From Planctomycetota bacterium (GTDB lineage Bacteria > Planctomycetota > Phycisphaerae > WQYP01 > JAJZKY01): a stretch of DNA of 6,067 bases. The notes under the pieces are model-generated. The model saw only the letters and a program-made list of their open reading frames with translations, did no database searches and had not been told where the DNA came from. Made by a program: the position numbers and the translations under genes. The first letter of the stretch is position 1. Each line of letters starts with the position of its first letter. Below, piece by piece: positions 1 to 5,743 of the stretch. The stretch covers positions 1 to 6,067 of the forward strand of contig JAJZKY010000315.1 of the NCBI GenBank assembly GCA_021803885.1. The letters are read 5' to 3'.

Positions 1-192
1 TCCGTCCCCATCAATGGAAACGATCCAACCCGCCCGTTCACCATCGACAACTTCACGTACCCCACCGTCGCGGCTCCCACCATCGCGGCCCCTGCGCCGT
101 CGACAATCGACGATGTGGGGCTGGCGCTGCTGATTGGAGCGGGCTGTTTGCAGGTTCGCACCCGCCGCCGCCGCTCGGCCGCGTGGCACTGA
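1..192 (+). CDS. 3' end of a secreted protein with PEP-CTERM-like sorting tail (partial)
   Basis: Frame 1 is open from the window edge to TGA at 190-192, giving the last 63 residues of a longer protein. The tail has the three parts of a PEP-CTERM-type signal: a Pro/Ala-rich linker with PAPST (like the usual PEPS), a hydrophobic stretch (VGLALLIGAGCL), and a basic end (RTRRRR). It is preceded by a typical 'IDNFTY' beta-strand segment, as is common in exosortase substrates. In the family, such tails target proteins through the inner membrane for exosortase processing and surface attachment. The motif is PAPS rather than strict PEP and the hydrophobic segment is short, so a variant sorting signal or plain membrane anchor is possible. 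The function of the missing N-terminal part cannot be read. It is not obviously linked to the defence genes downstream. Confidence 0.6.
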   Translation, partial: SVPINGNDPTRPFTIDNFTYPTVAAPTIAAPAPSTIDDVGLALLIGAGCLQVRTRRRRSAAWH

Positions 193-900
193 AACAAAAA
201 TTCGGCCGAACGCATTCCGCTTTGGCGCTTTCTCTCCCCCCTGAATTGACGCCATCGGTTGGTATGAACCTTCCCTTGGACCGGAAGCTGTGCGGAGAAA
301 GCTGATCGCATTGGCAGCAATAACCTGCCGCCCCGACTCAAGCGGCGATCCGCGCCCGGATACCCCCAACCGCCGGTCCCGCAGGTTCCGTCGTGGCTGT
401 TCCGGATTCTGGCACAGCGAATACGTTTGTGCCTGGGTTTTCCCGACGCCAAAATCCAGCGGGGAAAATTAACGCCGTGAGCCAGTTGTGACTATTTTCT
501 TGAGCAGCTATATTGCTCACACACGTTATGGGTTATCACCATATTCTTTGGAGGCGGTGGCGATTCAGGGCGCGCTCAAATCGACGAAGAAGTGAAGTAA
601 CGCAGGGGATTCGGAAACCCAGTGGCGAGTCGTGCGTTCCATCAAGCTGCACGAATGGCCGTACCGGGCGGCCGCGAGAACTATACTGAATATTGGTTTC
701 GGGTACGGGCCATCGCTCTGGCTGCGGAAAGGCGGACTAAGATTGTGGAGCGGTTGCCGAAGGTTAACCCACTGGTTAAATTGCTGGAGTGGCTGACGGG
801 GTTGCCGATATGCCCAATACTCCGTTTCGCACTATATGGAGTGGGCCGGTCACAGACGGCTGCGCGATGCAATTGACGATAGCGGCGGTGCCAGGAATCA
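193..900. other. Gene-poor spacer between sorting-tail gene and TIR-like gene
   Basis: About 700 bp without a convincing intact gene. It contains a perfect 10-bp palindrome TTCGGCCGAA (201-210) just after the upstream stop codon, which lacks a following T-run and so is not a clear terminator. A startless open stretch (324-491, frame 3) encodes AVPDSGTANTF followed by FSRRQ. A small inverted repeat TGAGCA/TGCTCA lies at 501-519. The possible decayed ORF at 481-876 is listed separately. The mixture of short, startless reading frames suggests degraded coding sequence rather than a designed regulatory region. Confidence 0.5.
481..876 (+). pseudogene. Possible decayed ORF with GGGGDSG motif
   Basis: Frame 1 is open from just after a TGA (478-480) to TGA at 874-876 except for one internal TAA at 598-600. 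The first part, with no usable start codon, reads FLEQL, then VITIFFGGGGDSG, then IDEEVK before the stop. A hydrophobic strand followed by G-x-GDSG resembles the core of small proteins of the DUF6878 kind, but this is from memory of the motif and the rest does not clearly match. After the stop the same frame could restart at GTG 622, giving 84 residues with a leucine-rich amphipathic segment (VKLLEWLTGLP) and no recognisable domain. Either this is a broken gene, or the second half is a small unknown ORF, or the openness is chance. Confidence is low. Confidence 0.22.
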
Positions 901-906
901 TATAAT
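873..906 (+). promoter_or_regulatory. Candidate promoter of the TIR-like gene
   Basis: A perfect TATAAT sits at 901-906, 32 nt before the preferred ATG at 939. The best -35-like hexamer is TTGACG at 873-878, but the spacer is 22 nt, longer than the usual 16-18; at the ideal distance only GATAGC is found. Transcription would start near 913, giving a short leader of about 25 nt. The -10 element is strong and the -35 assignment is doubtful. Confidence 0.35.
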
Positions 907-938
907 AATGCGTTTGTATCAGGGGCATGGGGAAAACG

Positions 939-1826
939 ATGGCGAAAAAACGAGTATTCATCAGTTTTGACTGTGACCATGATTCGGAGGCAAGAGATCT
1001 GCTGGTCGGGCAGGCAAAATCTCCGGATTCACCGTTTGATATCGCCGATGCTTCCGTGAAAGAGGCTCCCGCCGGCGACTGGAGGGAGACGGTGCGCCGT
1101 CGGATGGACCGAGTTGACGCGGTAATCGTGTTATGCGGCGAGTACACGGACAAGGCCGAGGGCGTTGCGGCGGAGTTGCGAATCGCGCAAGACGAGGGAA
1201 AAGAGTACTTTTTGCTCGGAGCATACCCAGACAAACATTGTACCAGGCCCACCACGGCAAAAGAGGAGGATAAGATTTATAAATGGGGGTGGGGGAATGT
1301 GAAGATGCTCATGGCGGGGTGGGGCGGCAAGGGGGCAACCCGGCTGATTAATCATGCGCAGGAGACGTACGGTGGCTCCTTCCACGCTGATTTGCTCGCA
1401 CAATACATCCATTATGTTGAATCTGCGGAAATGGTTAGTGAGCGCCGCGTCGTTGCCAACAACTACATGTTGGCGGCGAACTCATCGCTGGTCACACTTT
1501 ACGGCATTCTGGCGGCCACGCGGTTTGGTACGGTTTGGCTGGCGCTTCTCCCATTCGCGGGATTCTTTGTGGCACTGACCTGGCACAAGGTCATCAGGTT
1601 TTATCGCAACTTGAATAAGGCCAAATTCGAGGTCATTCACGAACTCGAAGTGATGACACCGGCCGCACCGTATCGCTATGAATGGGAGAAGGCCGGTGGG
1701 AGTAAGAGTAAAGGGTATCGTCTGCTGTCATGCTCGGGGGATTGGATACCCTTAGTGTTTATGTTGCTGTACTTGGTTTTATTTGCCGTCGGCGTCATGC
1801 CGGTGATACTGCGATACGCCACCTGA
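939..1826 (+). CDS. TIR-like (DUF1863/ThsB-type) domain protein with C-terminal membrane helices
   Basis: 295 residues from ATG 939. I prefer this start over ATG 927 because GGGGA at 929-933 is a usable ribosome site for 939, whereas the G-rich run before 927 is only 1 nt away. Residues about 2-125 match the TIR-like fold known from DUF1863 and Thoeris ThsB: an opening KRVFISFD strand, DSPFDIADAS, a W-x-x-x-V-x-x-R-x-D helix, DAVIVLCGEYT, then GVAAELRIAQDEGK, whose Glu (about residue 79) sits where TIR NADases carry the catalytic acid. The segment KIYKWGWGNVKMLM is also typical of this family. The C-terminal half has three likely membrane helices (about 177-193, 199-217, 269-291). The second is followed by the pattern FYRNLNKAKFEVIHELE, seen in small bacterial membrane proteins. 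Family members act in NAD-derived signalling or NAD+ cleavage; here activity at the inner membrane is inferred. It is co-oriented with the SIR2-APAZ/pAgo genes, but 495 bp and a probable promoter separate them, so it is more likely a neighbouring defence gene than an operon member. Confidence 0.8.
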   Translation: MAKKRVFISFDCDHDSEARDLLVGQAKSPDSPFDIADASVKEAPAGDWRETVRRRMDRVDAVIVLCGEYTDKAEGVAAELRIAQDEGKEYFLLGAYPDKHCTRPTTAKEEDKIYKWGWGNVKMLMAGWGGKGATRLINHAQETYGGSFHADLLAQYIHYVESAEMVSERRVVANNYMLAANSSLVTLYGILAATRFGTVWLALLPFAGFFVALTWHKVIRFYRNLNKAKFEVIHELEVMTPAAPYRYEWEKAGGSKSKGYRLLSCSGDWIPLVFMLLYLVLFAVGVMPVILRYAT

Positions 1827-2139
1827 TTCCGCCAATCCACAAAAATTGACAATTTCTCTTGTGCCTTGAAGTTTGAGCGTTGCGAGGATCGGTGGTGTTT
1901 TGAGGAACAGAAACCTCCGGCATGGGTGCGAACGCAATAGATATTTTGATCGCAACCCGGTGCGCGCTTGCGAGCGGGCGGGATCGTCGGGTGACATGGG
2001 CGATCCTCGCGCGTTCGCCACAACGACCTTCCCATCGGGACCGGTGGATTGTCTGGCGGGGTCCAGGATTCCTAAGCTGGCAGTTAACAGCCTGCTCCTC
2101 TGCTGCCTGCTGCTTCCTCGTCGCTTGTGCCTGCATCCT

Positions 2140-2149
2140 ACGCATGCGT
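2140..2149. repeat. 10-bp perfect palindrome next to candidate promoter
   Basis: ACGCATGCGT is a perfect palindrome ending 5 nt before the candidate -35 element at 2155. Its position suits a regulator binding site, but a 10-bp palindrome in GC-rich DNA can be chance. Confidence 0.3.
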
Positions 2150-2154
2150 GTTCC

Positions 2155-2184
2155 TGGACAGGACTCGGGGTTTCAGGCGATAAT
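2155..2184 (+). promoter_or_regulatory. Candidate sigma70 promoter for the SIR2-APAZ/pAgo operon
   Basis: TGGACA (2155-2160) and GATAAT (2179-2184) are separated by 18 nt; each differs by one base from the consensus. Transcription would start near 2191, leaving a leader of about 130 nt before ATG 2322. That leader contains the two inverted repeats at 2265-2291. This is the best-scoring promoter-like pair I find in the intergenic region by eye. Confidence 0.45.
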
Positions 2185-2264
2185 AGTCTGGTTCGGCAGA
2201 GCGAACGGCGCGCCCAGTCCACGATAGCGAGCGTCACCAGCCGGCCGAACTGTCGCGCGTGAGT

Positions 2265-2291
2265 GCCGTCGACGGCCAATGTTGCATTGGC
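2265..2291. promoter_or_regulatory. Two abutting perfect inverted repeats in the operon leader
   Basis: GCCGTCGACGGC (2265-2276) is a 12-bp perfect palindrome. It overlaps by two bases GCCAATGTTGCATTGGC (2275-2291), a perfect 7-bp inverted repeat with a TTG loop. Both lie between the candidate promoter and ATG 2322. They could be a bipartite operator for a dimeric repressor or paired RNA hairpins in the leader. There is no T-run, so a terminator is unlikely. They also fall inside the N-terminal extension that a GTG start at 2259 would imply, which argues against that start. Confidence 0.45.
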
Positions 2292-2321
2292 AGGTTAGTC
2301 ATCACAGGATTCCAGTCATCA

Positions 2322-4061
2322 ATGACGACCATGAAGACAATGCCGACAATCAACGCTGACGACTTCGCCAGACGGTTTGCGTTGCGCGCGGCCGGTACGA
2401 TGTGGTTTCTCGGGGCGGGGGCGTCTGCCTCCGCCGGCATTCCCACGGCGTGGGACATGGTCTGGGAGTTCAAGCAGCGGCTGTTCACCAGCCAGCGTCG
2501 GGTTTCCCCGAAGGTTGTCGCTGACCTGTCGAGTGACATCGTCCGGTCCCAGCTCCAGGCGCACATAGACGCCGCCCCCAATATGCCCCGACTGGGCGAC
2601 GACGATGAATACGCGGCTCTTTTTGAGGCCGTTTACCCAGCGGAACCTGATCGCCGCTCCTATCTGGATTCCAAGATGGCAGGGGCGAAGCCATCCTACG
2701 GCCATTTAGCTCTCGCCACATTAATGCGGGCCGGGCACGCGCGCATCGTCTGGTCAACCAACTTCGATCCGCTTGTGGCTGACGCGTGCGCTAAAATTTA
2801 CGATGCCACCGGGCCGCTGACGACCGTAGCACTCGATGCGCCGGACTTGGCCACCCAATTGATAGCTGAGGAACGGTGGCCGATCGAGGTGAAACTGCAC
2901 GGCGATTTCCGTTCCCGCCGGCTGAAGAACACATGTGACGAGCTTCGACACCAAGATGCTCGTCTCAGGCAGGCCTTGGTGAACTGCTGTCGTCGATTCG
3001 GCATGATCGTGGTCGGCTACAGTGGACGGGATGAGTCGGTGATGGGTGCTCTGGAGGAAGCAATCAACGAGCCCAATTCATTTCCTTCAGGCCTGTTTTG
3101 GCTGCATAGGGGAGACTCCGCGCCGTTGGCGAGCGTGGCGCGGCTGATTACTCGGGCAGCACAACTCAAGATCGACGCCGCATTGGTCAGCATCGCCAAC
3201 TTTGATGAGGTGATGCGTGATCTTCTGCGGCAAATGGTGGGTCTGGATACCACCATGCTGGATCGCTTCAACGAAGAACGCCGGCGATGGAGTCCGGCCC
3301 CTTCTCCGACCGGCCGCCGCGTCTGGCCCGTTGTGCGCCTCAACGCCTTACCGTTGATAGCACCAACTGTCTGCCGTCGCATTGAATGCCAAGTCGGGGG
3401 CTCCGTGCAGATGCACGAAGCGGTAGAACGGGCAGGTGTTGACCTGATTGTCGCGCGGAGAAAGCAGTGTGTTCTGGCATTCGGCTCTGACGCTGACTTG
3501 CGTGCCGCCTTTGGTCGGCACGCAATCACGGCGTTTGATCTGCACACGATCGAGACAAAGCGGTTGCGGTATGAATCTGCTGAGAGAGGACTTCTCCGGG
3601 AGGCACTGACGCGCGCACTCGCTCGCAACAGGAAGCTTGAAGCATTCAGGCGACGGGGAAGCGATCTTCTGGCACCGCAAGTTCCAAGCGACTTAACATG
3701 GCAGACATTGCGGCAACTCATCGGCAAGATTGAGGGGCGGGTCGATGGTGTTCCTGGGCTTGCGTGGCGAGAAGGTATTGCGGTGTCGTTGGAATGGGCC
3801 GATGACAGACTATGGCTGCTGGTGGAACCACGCACCGTGTTCGTCGGAATAGATGATGCCAACCGTGCCAGAGCGAGCGATTTCGCACGAGAGAGGGTGG
3901 TCAAACGATACAACCGCCAACTGAATGAGTTGGTCAACTTCTGGGCGCAGGTGCTGGCCGGAGACGGTGGGGAGGTGAGAGCATTTGCGAAGGGCGATGG
4001 CGTGGATGCAGTGTTCAGTGTTGGCTTGGACACGGGATTTTCTTGGAGAGCAAGCGTATGA
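2322..4061 (+). CDS. SIR2-APAZ effector subunit of a short prokaryotic Argonaute system (SPARSA)
   Basis: 579 residues from ATG 2322; ATGs at 2331 and 2340 and a GTG at 2259 are also in frame. AGGA at 2306-2309 is a weak ribosome site. Residues about 10-310 form a SIR2 domain: FLGAGASASAGIP (GAGAS at 31-35, nucleotide-binding loop), STNFDPLV (Asn147) and KLHGDF (His193), the last two being the conserved catalytic pair of SIR2 NADases, then VVGYSGRDESVM (from about 230). Residues about 335-579 resemble the APAZ domain, which mimics the Argonaute N/L1 region: REGIAVSLEW, LWLLVEPRTVF, ASDFARERVVKRYN and an ending FSVGLDTGFSW. In characterised SPARSA systems such as that of Geobacter sulfurreducens this subunit binds the pAgo and, once guide-directed target DNA is bound, hydrolyses NAD(P)+ and stops the cell. 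All visible active-site residues are present, so the enzyme is probably functional. Its stop overlaps the pAgo start (ATGA), consistent with translational coupling and equal expression. Confidence 0.9.
   Translation: MTTMKTMPTINADDFARRFALRAAGTMWFLGAGASASAGIPTAWDMVWEFKQRLFTSQRRVSPKVVADLSSDIVRSQLQAHIDAAPNMPRLGDDDEYAALFEAVYPAEPDRRSYLDSKMAGAKPSYGHLALATLMRAGHARIVWSTNFDPLVADACAKIYDATGPLTTVALDAPDLATQLIAEERWPIEVKLHGDFRSRRLKNTCDELRHQDARLRQALVNCCRRFGMIVVGYSGRDESVMGALEEAINEPNSFPSGLFWLHRGDSAPLASVARLITRAAQLKIDAALVSIANFDEVMRDLLRQMVGLDTTMLDRFNEERRRWSPAPSPTGRRVWPVVRLNALPLIAPTVCRRIECQVGGSVQMHEAVERAGVDLIVARRKQCVLAFGSDADLRAAFGRHAITAFDLHTIETKRLRYESAERGLLREALTRALARNRKLEAFRRRGSDLLAPQVPSDLTWQTLRQLIGKIEGRVDGVPGLAWREGIAVSLEWADDRLWLLVEPRTVFVGIDDANRARASDFARERVVKRYNRQLNELVNFWAQVLAGDGGEVRAFAKGDGVDAVFSVGLDTGFSWRASV
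4045..4050 (+). promoter_or_regulatory. Ribosome binding site deciding the pAgo start
   Basis: GGAGAG lies 7 nt before ATG 4058, inside the end of the SIR2-APAZ gene. The alternative in-frame TTG at 4043 would start upstream of this site and has no ribosome site of its own, so ATG 4058 is chosen. Confidence 0.7.
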
Positions 4062-5479
4062 CCAGTCGTGTTTCGTCACATGTCTGCCTGCCTGAACCGA
4101 AGCTCGCGTTCCATCCTGAGCGCGAATCTGACCGCGACACCCATCCGCTTCGCGGGCTAATCCGTTGTGGTCCGTATTCGCGTGGAATCGTGCCCGATCC
4201 GATACGCGTTGCGACGATATGTCCAGCGGGTGAAAGTGGACGGCTGTACGAGTTCATGAAGCAGCTCAATTCGCGCTTCGCGCCTGCCGAGCGGATGGAC
4301 TACCTGCCTGAATGGCCTGGGTTTCACAGCGTATTTGGGCTACGCATGACTGGGGCCGGAGGTGGATGTCATGTCGAGATGGATTCGGCCCTCGATGGCG
4401 AGATGGCGGCTTCGGGAAAGCCGCATGTTGTTCTTGCGGACAGATTTCTTCGGGCAATCCAGGGGCTCGACGCACGGCGCAGCGAGTTTGATGTCCTGTT
4501 CATATACCTGCCACAGCGATGGAAGGCAGCCTACAACTGTGGGACCGACGAGGATTTTGACCTGCATGACCACCTGAAGGCGACCACCGCAGTACGCAGG
4601 ATGCCTGTTCAGGTTGTCCGCGAGGACAAGGCGCTCAATTACAGATGTCGCGCCAGCGTGATGTGGCGGGTGGGACTTGCCCTGTATGCGAAGGCTGGAG
4701 GTGTGCCGTGGAAGCTGGCGAGCACGAGCCCGGAAACAGCGTTCATCGGTGTTTCCTATGCGGTTCGGCCTGTAGGAAGCCCTCAGTCCCGATTTGTCAC
4801 TTGCTGTAGCCAAGTCTTCGATGCAGAGGGATCTGGTCTGGAGTTCGTTGCCTACGATGCCCACGAGGTCGAGATACATCGCGACAACCCTTTCCTATCG
4901 CGCACTGAGATGTTTCGAGTGATTACGCGATCGCTGGATTTGTACCGTCGACGACACGCTGGCCAGTCACCGCGCCGCGTGATGGTGCACAAGACGACCG
5001 AGTTCAAACGTGAGGAAACGGACGGCTGCATGGAGGCTTTGCATCTTTGTGAGGCGGTCGACCTAGTCCAAGTTGTCAGCGATGTAGGGTGGCGGGGCAT
5101 ACGACTTGATGCTCAGCAAAGTTCACGGAAGGGCTTGGCAGCGCCCTTCCCTGTCGCACGGGGGACACTGCTGGGCATTGGTCCGCGTGAGGCTCTTCTT
5201 TGGACGCATGGCGCGGTGCAGGGCATTAGCAATCGGGGATCATACTTTCAAGGCAGCCGGAGCACTCCGCGCCCGATCAGGTTGATTCGCCACGCAGGAC
5301 ACGGTGCGTGGGACCAGACGGCCCAGGCCATACTTGGCCTGACGAAGATGGATTGGAACAACGATTCGCTCTACGACCCCCTGCCGGTAACGATTGGATT
5401 CGCCCAAGTATTGGCCCGAGTCGTGAAACGCATGTCCGGGTTGGGGACCATGCCGTACCAGTTTCGGTTCTTCATGTGA
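4058..5479 (+). CDS. Short prokaryotic Argonaute (MID-PIWI), catalytically inactive type
   Basis: 473 residues from ATG 4058, the usual size for short pAgos that lack N and PAZ domains. The MID part (about 45-220) includes FDLHDHLKATTAVRRMPVQVV and the strongly typical LALYAKAGGVPWKL; His170, Lys174, Gln185 and Lys212 are candidates for the guide 5'-phosphate pocket. The PIWI part (about 225-473) begins FIGVSYAV, where active Argonautes have an Asp (here Ser233), continues with VHKTTEFKREE, where they have the RDG-type Asp (here Thr313), and ends LTKMDWNND, then YDPLPVTIGFAQVLARVVKR and a C-terminal YQFRFFM. The DEDX nuclease tetrad is therefore not intact, as expected for short pAgos, which recognise rather than cut. 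By family knowledge it binds a small RNA guide and target DNA and switches on the associated SIR2-APAZ subunit. It overlaps that gene by 4 nt. No further operon member follows: the next genes are on the opposite strand. Confidence 0.92.
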   Translation: MTSRVSSHVCLPEPKLAFHPERESDRDTHPLRGLIRCGPYSRGIVPDPIRVATICPAGESGRLYEFMKQLNSRFAPAERMDYLPEWPGFHSVFGLRMTGAGGGCHVEMDSALDGEMAASGKPHVVLADRFLRAIQGLDARRSEFDVLFIYLPQRWKAAYNCGTDEDFDLHDHLKATTAVRRMPVQVVREDKALNYRCRASVMWRVGLALYAKAGGVPWKLASTSPETAFIGVSYAVRPVGSPQSRFVTCCSQVFDAEGSGLEFVAYDAHEVEIHRDNPFLSRTEMFRVITRSLDLYRRRHAGQSPRRVMVHKTTEFKREETDGCMEALHLCEAVDLVQVVSDVGWRGIRLDAQQSSRKGLAAPFPVARGTLLGIGPREALLWTHGAVQGISNRGSYFQGSRSTPRPIRLIRHAGHGAWDQTAQAILGLTKMDWNNDSLYDPLPVTIGFAQVLARVVKRMSGLGTMPYQFRFFM

Positions 5480-5486
5480 GACCGTG

Positions 5487-5660
5487 TCAGGCAGATCCAA
5501 TGCGCCGCCCTCTGGCGCGCGTGTATTTGAAGCAGGCGTCCGCTGATTGATCATTATGCTGCTGAAATCGCCGCTGCAGGTCGGCAGTGCTGCCAACATA
5601 AAATTGTCCTGCAGCATTTTCCAGTACATACACCCAGAACGTATGAGAAGAGTCACTCAA
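5487..5660 (-). pseudogene. Truncated GIY-YIG endonuclease-like ORF (repeat copy A)
   Basis: 57 codons from TTG 5660, ending 7 bp beyond the convergent pAgo stop. The first 51 residues are identical to the neighbouring 97-residue GIY-YIG ORF (VYVLENAAGQFYVGSTADLQ and on to KYTRARG); then homology ends abruptly near 5508 and six unrelated residues (RRIGSA) precede a stop. The region carrying the catalytic Glu (in RRERQIK of the intact copy) is missing, so this copy should be inactive. All five base differences from copy B in the shared part are silent. It looks like a unit cut by the event that placed it next to the pAgo operon. Confidence 0.7.
5502..5518. terminator. Weak hairpin after the pAgo operon
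   Basis: GCGCC (5502-5506) and GGCGC (5514-5518) can pair around a 7-nt loop, 22 nt after the pAgo stop. There is no following T-run, so it is at best a weak or Rho-assisted terminator. It lies exactly across the point where the repeat homology ends, so it may instead be a feature of the junction. Confidence 0.2.
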
Positions 5661-5737
5661 ACTCCGCGGGTAGGATTCGAACCTACAACCGATCGGTTAA
5701 TCCCGGCGCGCCGGGACTCTACCATTGAGCAGTTGCT
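5508..5737. repeat. Direct repeat copy A (230 bp, period 330 bp)
   Basis: Matches 5838-6067 without gaps at an offset of exactly 330 bp. I count five mismatches (5517, 5583, 5586, 5595, 5610), about 98% identity; the 127 bp from 5611 onward, which include the tRNA-like part, are identical. The unit holds the 5' half of a GIY-YIG ORF and most of a tRNA-like sequence, both reading on the minus strand. Confidence 0.95.
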
Positions 5738-5743
5738 CGCGGA
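5663..5743 (-). pseudogene. Degenerate tRNA-like sequence (Asn-type 3' half)
   Basis: On the minus strand, TCCGCGA (5743-5737) pairs over six bases with CCGCGGA (5669-5663) as an acceptor stem. GCTC-AATGGTA-GAGT forms a normal D arm, and GTAGG-TTCGAAT-CCTAC (5686-5670) a perfect T arm. TTAACCGAT resembles the 3' side of an asparagine tRNA anticodon loop and stem. However the 5' half of the anticodon arm is replaced by the palindrome CCCGGCGCGCCGGG (5702-5715), base 33 would be G rather than U, and about four extra bases (within GCAACT) separate acceptor and D arm. No CCA is encoded. It should not work as a tRNA; I infer a tRNA-derived element. It overlaps the last 15 codons of the GIY-YIG ORF. 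Confidence 0.55.

Larger units (their letters stand above)
1827..2321 (+). other. Long leader/intergenic region before SIR2-APAZ
   Basis: 495 bp between the TIR-like stop and the preferred SIR2-APAZ start. I see no convincing gene. Two overlapping short frames (from TTG 1873 and ATG 1922) have no ribosome site and look compositionally random, though the ATG 1922 frame has one Cys/Ala/Leu-rich hydrophobic stretch. A perfect TTGACA at 1846-1851 lacks a -10 partner. The right half holds a candidate promoter and several perfect inverted repeats, described separately. Regulation of the downstream operon is the likeliest role. Confidence 0.5.

Noticed and set aside
776..1255. Minus-strand 159-codon frame
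   Set aside because: Opposite the TIR-like gene and its promoter, no recognisable domain, no ribosome site.
1846..1851. Perfect TTGACA
   Set aside because: No -10-like hexamer at 16-19 nt; treated as chance.
1922..2227. Plus-strand 101-codon frame with a hydrophobic Cys/Ala stretch
   Set aside because: No ribosome site; overlaps the candidate promoter; three frames are open here because of GC-rich composition.
1779..2279. Minus-strand 166-codon frame in the intergenic region
   Set aside because: No ribosome site, low-complexity Arg/Ser composition, overlaps the end of the TIR-like gene and the leader elements.
2259..2321. N-terminal extension of SIR2-APAZ from GTG 2259
   Set aside because: No good ribosome site, and the 21 extra residues are encoded by perfect inverted repeats that fit an untranslated leader; SIR2 homology begins after ATG 2322.
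3017..4033. Minus-strand 338-codon open frame
   Set aside because: It lies wholly opposite the SIR2-APAZ gene, is Ser/Arg/Ala-rich with no domain, and is a shadow frame of a well-supported gene.
4043..4057. TTG start for pAgo
   Set aside because: ATG 4058 has GGAGAG at 7 nt and makes the common ATGA overlap; the TTG lies upstream of that site.
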